Assembly (NCBI RefSeq): GCF_001612765.1
Contig: NZ_BDBB01000003.1
Span: 62,001-126,000 of the forward strand
DNA length: 64,000 nucleotides
Direction: 5' to 3'
Origin: Nocardia arthritidis NBRC 100137
GTDB taxonomy: Bacteria > Actinomycetota > Actinomycetes > Mycobacteriales > Mycobacteriaceae
In this document: one piece after another, positions 8,110 through 17,054 of the stretch
How the letters are laid out: each line of letters starts with the position of its first letter
Position numbering within the stretch: the stretch's first letter is position 1
Notes under the pieces: model-generated
Database searches by the model: none
What the model saw: only the letters and a program-made list of their open reading frames with translations
Told to the model about the DNA's origin: nothing
Translations under genes and position numbers: made by a program

Positions 8110-8523
8110 GTGGCGGACGGGCGAGTGCGGCAGTTGATCGACACGGTGGCATGGGTGCGAATCGAGGACGGACGGATCCTGTGTGCCAGACCGCGCGGCA
8201 AGGACGTCTTCTACATCCCGGGCGGCAAGCGCGAAGGCGCCGAGACCGATCTGCAGACGCTGCTGCGCGAGATCGAGGAAGAACTCACCGTCGCGCTGCT
8301 GCCGGAGACCGCCGCGCACGTCGGCATCTATGAGGCACCGCACGGTCCGGCGGATGGGGCGGTGGTGCGGATGAGTTGCTACACCGCGGATTACCGCGGA
8401 ACGCTCGCCGCGAGCAGCGAGATCGAAGAGGTCGCGTGGTTCTCCTATGCCGACCGCCCCCTCGTCCCTCCGGTCGACCAGATGCTGTTCGACGATCTGG
8501 TGCACGCGGGCCTGCTACGGTGA
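8110..8523 (+). CDS. NUDIX hydrolase
   Basis: 137-residue single-domain NUDIX protein. The NUDIX box begins at Gly39 (G-x5-E45-x7-R53-E54-I-x-E57-E58), with the usual later Gly replaced by Thr60. It would hydrolyse a nucleoside diphosphate linked to another group, using Mg2+ bound by the box glutamates. The start is GTG 8110. Its stop overlaps a GTG in frame with the next gene, so the two may be co-transcribed. Substrate unknown. Confidence 0.85.
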   Translation: MADGRVRQLIDTVAWVRIEDGRILCARPRGKDVFYIPGGKREGAETDLQTLLREIEEELTVALLPETAAHVGIYEAPHGPADGAVVRMSCYTADYRGTLAASSEIEEVAWFSYADRPLVPPVDQMLFDDLVHAGLLR

Positions 8524-8555
8524 ATCGCGGGCCGAACAGCGCTACCGTCGGCGGT

Positions 8556-9053
8556 ATGTCGTGGTTTCGGGCACTCCTGCGTTACGCCGCCTACGCGCTC
8601 TGGGCGCTCCCGCTGGCGGTGCGGCGAATTCCGACCCGACTGCGCGTGCCGCGGCGATTGCTCGGTGAATCCGTTCTGCCGCACAAATTCTCGGTCACCC
8701 GGTCGGTCTCGCACTCGGTGCTCAGCGGCGCGGTCGGCCTGACGGCCTGGTTTCTGGCCTTCCTGGCGATCGTCGCCGCGTTCCGCGGGATCTTGTTTCC
8801 GGTCGTCGCGAGCGACAATCTCGAAGGATCGTGGGGCGGTCCCACTTCGGCGGGTGCATGGGCGGTGCACGCGGCGCTCGGCGTCGGGCTGCTGCCGATC
8901 TGGCTGCTGGTCCTCGCCGGGCTCGGCGCGTTCCAATTGCGGCTCACCCGCGGCCTGCTCGGCCGGAACGGGCCGCGGTGGCCTGCTCCGGCCGCGGTAG
9001 TGCTGGCCGCGGGTGGCGCGCTGCTTTTCGTGGCCTGGCTGCGGCAGACGTGA
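8556..9053 (+). CDS. hypothetical membrane protein
   Basis: 165-residue protein with three or four predicted membrane helices: residues about 55-78 (VLSGAVGLTAWFLAFLAIVA region), 105-128 and 140-160. An arginine-rich stretch near residues 20-37 precedes the first strong helix. I recognise no family. The start ATG 8556 is preferred, but GTG 8520, which overlaps the NUDIX stop, is in frame and possible. It probably shares an operon with the NUDIX gene. Confidence 0.65.
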   Translation: MSWFRALLRYAAYALWALPLAVRRIPTRLRVPRRLLGESVLPHKFSVTRSVSHSVLSGAVGLTAWFLAFLAIVAAFRGILFPVVASDNLEGSWGGPTSAGAWAVHAALGVGLLPIWLLVLAGLGAFQLRLTRGLLGRNGPRWPAPAAVVLAAGGALLFVAWLRQT

Positions 9054-9092
9054 GGGTTCACAGGTCCCGACCGCCGCGCAGCCGCAGCGCCC

Positions 9093-9692
9093 TCAGGTGG
9101 TGGCGTGTGCGCGTTGTGCCCGCTGGATGAGGTGTTCGACGAGGGTGAGCAGGACATCCTTGCATGACCCTCGGTCGCGCGCGTCGCAGAGCATGACGGG
9201 GGTGGCCGAGTCGAGGTCGAGGGCGTCGCGTACTTCGTCGTTGGTGTAGCGCGGTGCGCCGTCGAAGCAGTTGACGCCCACCATGAACGGCAGACCGCGG
9301 CGCTCGAAGAAGTCCACGGACGCGAAAGAGTTGCCGAGCCTGCGGGTATCGGCCAGGACGACGGCGCCGAGCGCGCCGCGCGCCAGTTCGTCCCACAGGA
9401 ACCAGAACCGGTCCTGGCCCGGTGTACCGAACAGGTAGAGCACCAAATCGCGGTCGATGGTGAGCCTGCCGAAGTCCAGCGCGACCGTGGTCGTGGACTT
9501 CTGCTCGACGCCGGACAGATCGTCGATTCCGGTGCTCACCTCGGTGATCAGTTCCTCGGTGCGCAGTGGCGCGACTTCGCTGATCGCCGAGACCATGGTG
9601 GTCTTGCCGACGCCGAACCCGCCGGCGACGAGGATCTTGACCGACGCGGCCAGTTGCGGTGTGCCGCTCGGGTCAAAGTTTTCGGATTCCAT
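9093..9692 (-). CDS. cvnD: conservon GTPase, CvnD-like ATP/GTP-binding protein
   Basis: 199-residue small GTPase of the type found as the fourth gene of actinobacterial Cvn conservons. The P-loop GGFGVGKTT lies at residues 24-32 and the G3 region at LFGTPGQDRF. It is related to Ras/MglA-like proteins and is thought to form a membrane signalling complex with CvnA-C. The start ATG 9692 lies inside the end of cvnC, a 20-base overlap usual for these operons. Confidence 0.9.
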   Translation of the reverse strand: MESENFDPSGTPQLAASVKILVAGGFGVGKTTMVSAISEVAPLRTEELITEVSTGIDDLSGVEQKSTTTVALDFGRLTIDRDLVLYLFGTPGQDRFWFLWDELARGALGAVVLADTRRLGNSFASVDFFERRGLPFMVGVNCFDGAPRYTNDEVRDALDLDSATPVMLCDARDRGSCKDVLLTLVEHLIQRAQRAHATT

Positions 9693-10047
9693 CCAGTACC
9701 GCTCGCAATATGTTGAGGTCATCGGGTCCGGCCTCCGTCGGAACGGGAGCGCGGAAGATCAGTTGCCCGTCGCCGATCAGGTCACCGACGAGGATCTTCG
9801 TCACCGCCAGCGGCAAACGCAACTGCGCGGAGACTTCTGCGACGGTCTGCGAAACCCGGCACAGGCGAAGGATATCGGCGTACTCGGGTTCGCTGCGTCG
9901 CAGTGTGGCCGCGGAGGTGTCCGCGATCACGGTGGTGAGCATATCCAGTTCGGGTCCGGCGCCGCTGGTGCGCCCGCGCGTGACCGCGTAGGGACGCACC
10001 AGAGGGCCGGCCGCCTCGTCGAACCAGGGCTCACGCGGATGGGTCAT
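9673..10047 (-). CDS. cvnC: DUF742 protein, CvnC-like
   Basis: 124-residue DUF742 protein, third member of the conservon. It begins with the characteristic WFDEAAGPLVRPYAVTRGRT and carries a winged-helix-like region (about residues 55-110: CRVSQTVAEVSAQLRLPLAVTK, in part). It lacks catalytic residues and probably acts as an adaptor between the kinase and the GTPase. It starts at ATG 10047, eight bases after cvnB. Confidence 0.9.
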   Translation of the reverse strand: MTHPREPWFDEAAGPLVRPYAVTRGRTSGAGPELDMLTTVIADTSAATLRRSEPEYADILRLCRVSQTVAEVSAQLRLPLAVTKILVGDLIGDGQLIFRAPVPTEAGPDDLNILRAVLDGIRKL

Positions 10048-10055
10048 GGCAGGTC

Positions 10056-10469
10056 TTACTCGGCATGTCCGACGAGGTCTTGGCGTGCGGTGGTGGACAG
10101 ATAGCTGCCGACGCGCTGGACCGTCAGATTCATCTCGTAGGCCACCATGCCGAGATTGGCCGACTCGGCGGCTTGCAGTGCCAGGCAGGCGTTGTCGCCC
10201 GCGGAGGTCACGAACAGCACCGCGCGGTCGAGTTCGATGACCGCCTGCCGGACGCCGCCGCCGTCGAACCGGTTGCCCGCGCTGCGCGCCAGCCCGTAGA
10301 GCGCCGAGGACATCGCGCCGAAGTGTTCGGCGTCCTCGCGGTTCATACCGCTGGAGCGGCCGAGTAGTAGCCCGTCGGTGGACAGCACCACCGCGTGGCG
10401 CACGCCGGCCAGCCGGTCGACGAGATCGTCGAGCAGCCAATTGAGATCACCTGCGGGAGAAGCGGACAC
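10056..10469 (-). CDS. cvnB: roadblock/LC7 domain protein, CvnB-like
   Basis: 137-residue roadblock/LC7-fold protein (LNWLLDDLVDRLAGVRHAVVLSTDGLLLG at the N-terminus, quoted in two parts of the domain), second member of the conservon. Such proteins act as GTPase-activating or scaffold partners of the CvnD GTPase. It starts at GTG 10469, immediately after the cvnA stop, which implies translational coupling. Confidence 0.9.
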   Translation of the reverse strand: MSASPAGDLNWLLDDLVDRLAGVRHAVVLSTDGLLLGRSSGMNREDAEHFGAMSSALYGLARSAGNRFDGGGVRQAVIELDRAVLFVTSAGDNACLALQAAESANLGMVAYEMNLTVQRVGSYLSTTARQDLVGHAE

Positions 10470-10471
10470 CC

Positions 10472-12838
10472 CTAGCCTTCCTGTTCGTCGGGGATGATGG
10501 TGGCACGGCGGCCCTGCCTGGTTCCGTTCTCGATGGCGGACATCAGATCACGGGCCTGCTCGGCGGAGCGGGGAGCCTGCGCGGAGGCGGCTTGCTGCTC
10601 CTGGGCCGACTGCGCCAATTGCGGTGCGAGATTGGTCTGTCGGTGTCGCCGCGGCAACGGCGGGCGACCGTCGGAGCCCGGTTGCATCGGAGCCTCGGTG
10701 TACGGGCGAGGGGCGTAGCGCGGCGGCGCGGCGGATTCGACCGGCAGGGTCGCGACCGACGACGACGGGGTCTGCGCGGAATTCGCCGTCTCCGTCGCGA
10801 TCGCGGGCGTGGTGATGAGCTTGCGGCGACTGCCGGGATCGGTGAGTTCCGCCGGTGTCTGCGGCACGCCCGAATCGGCCGCGATGAGGGCGGACGGAAC
10901 GAGCACGATGGCCTTGATGCCGCCGTAGTCGGAGTCCGACAGCCGCACCGCGATTCCGTGGCGCGCCGCCAGCTGCGCGACCACGAACAATCCCAACCGG
11001 GAGTCGGCCGACAGGGTCGCCACGCCGAAATCCGGTGGATTGCGCAGCGTCTCGTTCATCTTGGCCAGGTCGGCTTCGGACATGCCCATGCCCTGGTCGC
11101 CGATTTCTACTACGACCCCCTTGCCCACCACATTGCCGGTCACCTCGACACGCGACTGCGGCGGCGAGAAGGAGGTGGCGTTGTCCACCAGTTCGGCGAG
11201 CAGGTGGATGAGGTCGGCGACCACCGCGCCGAGCACGTGGACTTCGGGCAGCCGGGACACCCGCACCCGGGCGTAGTCGAGAGTTTCGCCGACGGCGCTG
11301 CGCACCAGGTCGACCAGCGGAACCGGGTTGCGCCACTGCCTGCCCGGCTTGCCACCGCCCAGGATGGTGAGGTTCTCGGCGTTGCGCCGCTCCCGGGTCG
11401 CGAGGTGATCGAGACGGAACAAGGTGTCGAGCAGGACGGGGTCTTCCTGCCGCTGCTCGGCTTCGTCGAGGATTTCCAGCTGCCGGTGCACCACGATCTG
11501 GCTGCGGTGCGCGATGTTCAGGAACACCGCTTTCACGCCCTCCCGGGTGCGAGCCTCGGCCACCGCCGCGGAGACGGCCGCGGAATGGGCGTGCTGGAAT
11601 GCCTTGGCCACTTGGCCGATCTCGTCGCTGCCGTAGTCCAGGTTCGGGGACTCGGCGGCGGGATCGACAGCTTCGCCGTCGCGCAGCCTGCGCATCATGT
11701 CGGGCAGCCGCTCGTCGGCCAGCGCGAGCGTTTCTCCCCGCAATCGCTTCAGCCTGCGAATGACGCGGTTGGCCAAGGCGACCGCGACGACGAGCACCAG
11801 AACGCCGATCACGAGCAGGCCGCCACCCGTCACGCCGGATCTGGTCGCCGCCGCGGCGGCCTTGTCTTCGGCGGCCTCCTGGACATCCCGGTTGTACACC
11901 GACCAGGCGTCGAGCAGCCCGCGGCTGACCTCGGCTGCCGCACGGCGCCATTCGTCGGTGCTCAGCGGAAGCGGAGGCAAGTTCGATTGCCGTGTGCCGG
12001 TGCTCGCGCTCGCCGCGGGGGGCGATGGGGTGGCGGTAGCCGTCGCGGCGCTGACGCGCTGGATGATGGCATTCTCCATCGCGGTCAGCTGTTGCCACGC
12101 CGTGCCGGTGGACAGCGCCTGCAGGCGGGCCTTGATCGGGCCGTCCAATTCGGTGATGAGCATGGCGATTTCGGCGTGGTAGAAGCCGGTCTGGCGGGTG
12201 TACTCATCGATCGGGATGGGTGGGGGAGTGGCGCCGTTGACGTAGACCGCGCCGAGGGCGTTGCTGCGTGACATCGCCTCGCTCACGTAGAACAAGCGGA
12301 TGCCGGCCACGGTGCCCACGGCGATCTCGCTCTCCGGCGCGGTCCGCACGGTGGACTGGGCGCCTGCGGAGATCGGATCGAGCAACCGGTTGTAGAACAT
12401 GTACGCGTCCGGAATCGGCAGTGCGCCCGCGTCGGCGGCCGAGCGCACCGTCGTCAGGCTCTGCGTCAGCATGACGAGGTCGGCGTCCTTCTCGGTGATC
12501 TTCGAGTCGTCGACGTCGCGCAGGTTCGCGGAAGTCGCGAGCAGGTTGCGCACCGCCGCGTCCACGCGCATGCGCGCGGGCCCGAGCGCGGACGCGAGAG
12601 TGTCGTCGCCGGACAGCTGGGCGAGGGTGAGGTAGCGTTCCTGCTCGATAGCGTCCATGACCTCGCTGGTCACCGCGATGGCCTTCTGGCTCGCCGCGGC
12701 CCAGTCCTTCGCTTTGGTTCCTTCGGCCACCAGGTAGCCCGCGGCGCCCATGCCTGCCAACAGCAGAGTCAAACTCGGAATGAGCGCGATAGCCAGAATC
12801 CGGGTGCGGACCCCGAGCCTCGCTCTGAACATCGGCAT
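10472..12838 (-). CDS. cvnA: conservon sensor histidine kinase with nitrate-sensing-type domain
   Basis: 788-residue membrane sensor kinase, first gene of the Cvn operon. An N-terminal membrane helix (about 18-38) is followed by a long extracytoplasmic NIT-type sensor region (about 45-310), a second helix (about 345-368), a HAMP-like linker, a kinase dimerisation segment (AHRSQIVVHRQLEILDEAEQ) and an ATPase domain with N-box LVDNATSFSPP and G-box GDQGMGMS. A proline/glutamine-rich disordered tail of about 130 residues ends the protein. There is no partner response regulator; output is thought to go through CvnB-C-D. The start ATG 12838 gives MPMFRARLG; the frame is open to 12904. Confidence 0.9.
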   Translation of the reverse strand: MPMFRARLGVRTRILAIALIPSLTLLLAGMGAAGYLVAEGTKAKDWAAASQKAIAVTSEVMDAIEQERYLTLAQLSGDDTLASALGPARMRVDAAVRNLLATSANLRDVDDSKITEKDADLVMLTQSLTTVRSAADAGALPIPDAYMFYNRLLDPISAGAQSTVRTAPESEIAVGTVAGIRLFYVSEAMSRSNALGAVYVNGATPPPIPIDEYTRQTGFYHAEIAMLITELDGPIKARLQALSTGTAWQQLTAMENAIIQRVSAATATATPSPPAASASTGTRQSNLPPLPLSTDEWRRAAAEVSRGLLDAWSVYNRDVQEAAEDKAAAAATRSGVTGGGLLVIGVLVLVVAVALANRVIRRLKRLRGETLALADERLPDMMRRLRDGEAVDPAAESPNLDYGSDEIGQVAKAFQHAHSAAVSAAVAEARTREGVKAVFLNIAHRSQIVVHRQLEILDEAEQRQEDPVLLDTLFRLDHLATRERRNAENLTILGGGKPGRQWRNPVPLVDLVRSAVGETLDYARVRVSRLPEVHVLGAVVADLIHLLAELVDNATSFSPPQSRVEVTGNVVGKGVVVEIGDQGMGMSEADLAKMNETLRNPPDFGVATLSADSRLGLFVVAQLAARHGIAVRLSDSDYGGIKAIVLVPSALIAADSGVPQTPAELTDPGSRRKLITTPAIATETANSAQTPSSSVATLPVESAAPPRYAPRPYTEAPMQPGSDGRPPLPRRHRQTNLAPQLAQSAQEQQAASAQAPRSAEQARDLMSAIENGTRQGRRATIIPDEQEG

Positions 12839-13085
12839 AACGTAAACCACGACCCGGCGATACGGACAGCCGGTCCCGGTGAGTGGGACTCGAATTGACT
12901 CCACTGGGAAAACTGTGGGCTAACGGGGGATCGTCATCCGGGCGACGCCCCGAACCAAGAGGTATTCGGCGCCGAGGCGGCCATGGACGGCGTGTTGCGC
13001 AATCCGTCCGCAGCGGGTTCATGACGGGCGATATCGGGCGTAGATTGTGTGTATCTCAAAGTTACTCACAAGTAGGAGGCCAACG

Positions 13086-14639
13086 ATGCCCGCGCCGGAA
13101 GCCGATGTATTCGACCGCCTCAGCGCGCTGGCCGCGATCGAGGCGTCCGCGGACCGTCCGCGTAGGACGATCGCCGAGACGTTCACCGGAAAGCCCCTGG
13201 GCAGCGTCCCGGTCGGTACGGCGGCCGACGTCACCGCCGCCTTCGACAAGGCCAGGGTCGCGCAGCAGCGCTGGGCGGCCCGTCCGGTGGCCGAACGGGC
13301 TGCCGTGCTGGACCGTTACCGCGCGCTGGTGGTGGAGCACCGCGAGTTCCTGATGGACGTGGTGCAGGCCGAGACCGGCAAAGCCCGATGGGCCGCCCAA
13401 GAGGAAATCATGGGCCTGATGTTCGCGGCCCGCTATTTCGCCAAGATCGCCCCGAGCGTGCTGGGCACCCACCGGGTAGCGGGCGCTTTCCCCGTGCTCA
13501 ACCGCGCCTCGGTCCGGTATCAGCCCAAGGGCGTGGTCGGCGTCATCGCCCCGTGGAACTACCCGCTGCTGCTGTCGATCGGTGATTCCATTCCGGCGCT
13601 CATCGCGGGCAACGCCGTGGTGGTCAAGCCCGACAGCCAGACCCCGTTCTCCACGCTGGCCGGCGCGGAGCTGCTCTACCGGGCCGGTCTACCGCGCGAG
13701 CTGCTCGCGGTCGTCCCCGGCCCGGGCGGCGTGGTCGGCACCGCGATCGTCGAGGACTGCGACTACCTGATGTTCACCGGTTCCTCGGCGACCGGCCGCA
13801 CCCTGGCCGAGCAGTGCGGTCGCAGGCTGATCGGCTTCTCCGCCGAACTGGGCGGCAAGAACCCGATGATCGTCGCCGCGGGCGCCGACCTGGACAAGGC
13901 CGCCAAGGCGGCCGTGCGCGCCTGCTTCTCCAATGCCGGGCAGCTGTGCATCTCCATCGAGCGGCTCTATGTCGAGCGGCCGGTCGCCGCGGCGTTCACG
14001 GAGAAGTTCGTCGCCGCCGTACACGCCGCGAAACTCGGCGCCGCCTACGACTATTCGGCCGACATCGGCAGCCTCATCTCCGAAGCGCAACTGGAAACGG
14101 TGTCCAAGCACGTCGCGGACGCCACCTCGAAGGGAGCGAAGGTACTCACCGGCGGCAAGGCCCGCCCGGACCTGGGTCCGCTGTTCTTCGAGCCGACCGT
14201 GCTCGGCGACGTGACCGACGAGATGGAATGCGGTCGCAACGAGACCTTCGGCCCGCTGGTATCGATCTATCCGGTCGACAGCGTCGAGGAGGCGGTGCGC
14301 CTGGCCAACGACACCGACTACGGCCTCAATGCCTCGGTGTGGGCGGCGAGCAAGTCCGAAGGCGAGCGGATCGCGGCGCGGCTACACGCGGGCACGGTCT
14401 GTGTGGACGAGGGCTACGCGCCGGCGTGGGGCACCACCGGCGCCCCGATGGGCGGAATGGGCATCTCCGGTGTGGGGCGCCGTCACGGGCCCGACGGCCT
14501 GCTCAAGTTCACCGAACCGCAGTCGATCGTGGTCACCCGTTTCATGAATCTGGATGCGCCGAAGCTGTTCCCGAAGGACAAGTGGCAGCCGTTCCTGATG
14601 ACCGTAGCGCGCAGCCTGCGTTTCCTGCCCGGGCGCTGA
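13086..14639 (+). CDS. gabD2: succinate-semialdehyde dehydrogenase (NADP+), GabD2-type
   Basis: 517-residue aldehyde dehydrogenase whose sequence follows mycobacterial GabD2 closely, from the N-terminal MPAPEADVFDRLSALAAIE to the C-terminal GVGRRHGPDGLLK. The catalytic pair is Glu254 (in AELGGK) and Cys288 (in GQLCIS), 34 residues apart as usual. It oxidises succinic semialdehyde to succinate, or a related aldehyde, with NAD(P)+. AGGAGG lies 6 bases before ATG 13086, which settles the start. A strong terminator follows at 14647. The convergent DUF779 gene and GAF regulator are typical companions of alcohol/aldehyde dehydrogenases, so a wider aldehyde role is possible. Confidence 0.88.
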   Translation: MPAPEADVFDRLSALAAIEASADRPRRTIAETFTGKPLGSVPVGTAADVTAAFDKARVAQQRWAARPVAERAAVLDRYRALVVEHREFLMDVVQAETGKARWAAQEEIMGLMFAARYFAKIAPSVLGTHRVAGAFPVLNRASVRYQPKGVVGVIAPWNYPLLLSIGDSIPALIAGNAVVVKPDSQTPFSTLAGAELLYRAGLPRELLAVVPGPGGVVGTAIVEDCDYLMFTGSSATGRTLAEQCGRRLIGFSAELGGKNPMIVAAGADLDKAAKAAVRACFSNAGQLCISIERLYVERPVAAAFTEKFVAAVHAAKLGAAYDYSADIGSLISEAQLETVSKHVADATSKGAKVLTGGKARPDLGPLFFEPTVLGDVTDEMECGRNETFGPLVSIYPVDSVEEAVRLANDTDYGLNASVWAASKSEGERIAARLHAGTVCVDEGYAPAWGTTGAPMGGMGISGVGRRHGPDGLLKFTEPQSIVVTRFMNLDAPKLFPKDKWQPFLMTVARSLRFLPGR

Positions 14640-14646
14640 CACACGA

Positions 14647-14682
14647 CGTCCGTCCGGGTGGTCGTGCCCACCCGGACGGACG
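14647..14682. terminator. strong bidirectional hairpin terminator
   Basis: A 15-bp perfect stem (14647-14661 pairs with 14668-14682; arm begins CGTCCGTCCGGG) with a 6-base loop lies 8 bases after the gabD2 stop and 25 bases before the end of the convergent DUF779 gene. Its position and stability fit termination of both transcripts. Confidence 0.8.
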
Positions 14683-14707
14683 ACCCGCCGGTTCGGTCGT
14701 GCAGGGG

Positions 14708-15199
14708 TCACGCCAACCGGTCGGCTCCGGTGCGCGGCGGCCCTCCGGCCGCCAGCGCCGCTGCTTCCTCGTCGGTGAGCAGTCGTGATCTGATGACGAA
14801 ACGCGTCTGCTCGAGAGTGTCCGAAGCCCGGCCGCCGGCTGCCTCGGCCACATCCACGGTGAGGTGGGTGTGCTTCCAGTGCTCGTACTGCTCGCCGCTG
14901 ATCCACACTTCGGTGTGCCAGGGCAGATTGCCCAGCAGGACGTCGGCGCGGTCGATCCTGGACTCCCGGATGGGCAGGCACCGTGGCGAGTCGCTGTCGC
15001 GGTGCCCGGCGGACTGGTGCAGCAGCACCGCTCCGTGCTGATCGATCACGCTGCGCAAGACGGCCCTGGCGCGGTCGGTGATGTCCACCCGATGCGTTCG
15101 ATGCGTCCCCGTGCCGTTCGACCGGCGTGGAGGACGTGGCCGGGCTGCGTCGGGTAGTCGGCGATGCCGCAGTCCCGCCCCCGGTCTGGTGTAGCTCAT
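14708..15199 (-). CDS. DUF779 domain protein, cysteine-poor variant
   Basis: 163-residue protein whose C-terminal 115 residues match DUF779, a small family usually encoded beside alcohol or aldehyde dehydrogenases. Recognisable blocks are AVLLHQSAG, DVLLGNLPWHTEVWISGEQYEHWKHT and FVIRSRLLTDEE (quoted as separate motifs). Family members normally read HQSAGCCDGS-PMC; here the paired cysteines are replaced (AGHRDSDSPRC) and only one Cys remains. The first 36 residues are arginine-rich and unlike the family. GAGGA before ATG 15199 supports that start, though a GTG before DITDRARAVL would give the usual length. Probably co-transcribed with the GAF regulator upstream. Confidence 0.65.
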   Translation of the reverse strand: MSYTRPGAGLRHRRLPDAARPRPPRRSNGTGTHRTHRVDITDRARAVLRSVIDQHGAVLLHQSAGHRDSDSPRCLPIRESRIDRADVLLGNLPWHTEVWISGEQYEHWKHTHLTVDVAEAAGGRASDTLEQTRFVIRSRLLTDEEAAALAAGGPPRTGADRLA

Positions 15200-15270
15200 G
15201 ATTCCTCGCAGATATCTCGGACCGATCCACTATGGTCCGCGGAGGTTGGTGCGAGGTTGGTGTGAATGCG

Positions 15271-16485
15271 TCAGTCGCGCAACGCCGTATGCAACCGAGC
15301 CGCGACCACCGCGCGGCGCACGTCGTAGGACGGGAGTAATCGCAGCGCGTGCTCGTGTACCGCGACATCACGGGGCGCGCGTTCGCCGAACGCCACCGCG
15401 TGCTCGGCTCGGTCACCGGCGAGCACGGCGGTCCGCACGCCGACGTCGAAGTAGTCGCGCCACTGCAGCACGCCGGGCGCCTCCGATCCGGGCAGCAGCG
15501 GTCCCCGGTACAGCCACACCGCCGAGGTGGTGTCACCCGCGGTGATGGCGGCGAACAGGTCGACGGCGTCGCAGGACACCGGACCGGTCAGCGCGTAACG
15601 GCGATTGCTGATCGCACCGCCGATCGCGCGGCGCAGATGCGAGACATCGGCTTTGAGCGTGCTGCTGGACACCGAACGGTCGCCGTACAGGGCGGCGTGC
15701 AATTGCTCCGGGGTGAAACCGTCCGGCTGCAGCGCCAGCAGGGCGAGGATCTCCAGCTGCCGAGGCGGCAGCGGCAGCGGCGCCCCGTCGCGTACCAGCC
15801 GTGCGGCGCCAAGGCACTCCAGCCGGATCCCCGGCTCGGGCGCGGGCTCGGCGGTGCGCAACATCGTCTCCACGGCCGTCACCAGCGCGCGCACCGAGGT
15901 GAGCACCGCGGGATGCGAGCGGTCCCAGGAACTCGACAGATCCAGCGCGCCGACCTGCCTGCCGTCGGGTCCGTGGATCGGCGCGGAATAGCAGACCCAG
16001 CCGTGCAGTGCGGCGATCAGGTGCTCGGCGGAGAACACCGAGGCGGGGCGGTCGGTGTGCAGCGCGAGGGCCAAGCCGGTGGTGCCCATATGGCTTTCGT
16101 CCCAGCATCCGCCCGGCGCGAGGTTGACCTGCTCGGCCTGCCTGCGCAGCATGCGGTCACCGCAGGACCACAACACGGTGCCCGCGCTGTCGGTGACCAC
16201 CGCCAGATACCCGGAATCCTCGGTGATGGCACGCAGTTCACCCGCCAGCGCCGTCACCGGTCCGCGCAGCGGCGACGCGGCCCAGCGATCACCGATGTCG
16301 TCCACCCCCGGCGCGATCGTGCGACCGGGATCGACAGTGTGCAGCGAGCGCCGCCAGGATTGAGCTACGTCGTTGCGCAGGACGGTGTTCCGGGGGCGGG
16401 GTACCGCCCGCGGAGCCGTCGCCCAACGCTCCCATTCTCTTTCCAGTTCGACCCGCTGCTGTGTGAGGGCGCGGAACTGTGCCAC
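15271..16485 (-). CDS. GAF-domain transcriptional regulator (dehydrogenase-linked)
   Basis: 404-residue regulator. The N-terminal half has an AcoR/GAF-type sensory arrangement (VAQSWRRS near residue 40, GCWDESHMGTTGLALAL near 125, YSAPIHGPDGRQVGALDLSS near 165). The C-terminal half has a winged-helix region (PPRQLEILALLALQPDGFTPEQLHAALYG, quoted in part), not the AAA+ and Fis domains of true AcoR. Proteins of this layout often sit beside aldehyde dehydrogenase/DUF779 genes in actinomycetes and probably sense an alcohol, aldehyde or ketone metabolite. The start is GTG 16485. It reads toward the DUF779 gene and away from the YjbR gene. Confidence 0.8.
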   Translation of the reverse strand: MAQFRALTQQRVELEREWERWATAPRAVPRPRNTVLRNDVAQSWRRSLHTVDPGRTIAPGVDDIGDRWAASPLRGPVTALAGELRAITEDSGYLAVVTDSAGTVLWSCGDRMLRRQAEQVNLAPGGCWDESHMGTTGLALALHTDRPASVFSAEHLIAALHGWVCYSAPIHGPDGRQVGALDLSSSWDRSHPAVLTSVRALVTAVETMLRTAEPAPEPGIRLECLGAARLVRDGAPLPLPPRQLEILALLALQPDGFTPEQLHAALYGDRSVSSSTLKADVSHLRRAIGGAISNRRYALTGPVSCDAVDLFAAITAGDTTSAVWLYRGPLLPGSEAPGVLQWRDYFDVGVRTAVLAGDRAEHAVAFGERAPRDVAVHEHALRLLPSYDVRRAVVAARLHTALRD

Positions 16486-16627
16486 GTGGAAGACCCGTCG
16501 TCGTGTGAGCTCGAATTCTCCGTCTCATTCTGGCGTACGCCGACCGGCGTGGCGAGCGTCCGGAGCCCTACCGGCCGGTCGCCTGCGCTTTCGAGCGAAG
16601 TGGGCCACGACGCCCTAGGCTGCTCGC

Positions 16628-17050
16628 ATGGCGACCGGTTTCCAGCGGGCACGCCTCGCCGATGTGCACGAGGTGGCCTCGGGCATGCCCCATGTGACAC
16701 GCGCCGACGGACCGCGCGGTAACCCGGTCTATCAGGTCGGGGGCAAGTCGTTCGTGTTCTTCCGCACTCCCCGTCCGGATGCCGTGGACCCGGTGACCGG
16801 CGAGCGCTACGCCGATGTGATCGTGATCTGGGTGCCGTCGGAGTCCGACAAACAGGCGCTGGTGCAGGACCCGGCCTCGCCGTTCTTCACCACGCGGCAT
16901 TTCGACGGCCATCCCTCGGTCCTGGTCCGCGCCGCCCGCCTCGGCGCACTGAGCCGTCGAGAACTCACCGAGGTCATCCAGGACGCCTGGCTGTCGCGCG
17001 CCTCGCGCAAGCGCGCGGCGGACTGGCTGGCCGCCCATCCGCCGCGCTGA
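16628..17050 (+). CDS. MmcQ/YjbR family protein
   Basis: 140-residue MmcQ/YjbR-fold protein: VHEVASGMPHVTRADGPRG, NPVYQVGGKSFVFFR and FFTTRHFDGHPSVLVRA follow the family pattern, as does the C-terminal LTEVIQDAWLSRASRKRAADWL. The fold resembles a double-stranded DNA-binding domain, but no defined function is known. The start ATG 16628 follows the only purine-rich site nearby. It is convergent with the lipoprotein gene 17378-17055; the stops are five bases apart. Confidence 0.85.
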   Translation: MATGFQRARLADVHEVASGMPHVTRADGPRGNPVYQVGGKSFVFFRTPRPDAVDPVTGERYADVIVIWVPSESDKQALVQDPASPFFTTRHFDGHPSVLVRAARLGALSRRELTEVIQDAWLSRASRKRAADWLAAHPPR

Positions 17051-17054
17051 GCGG

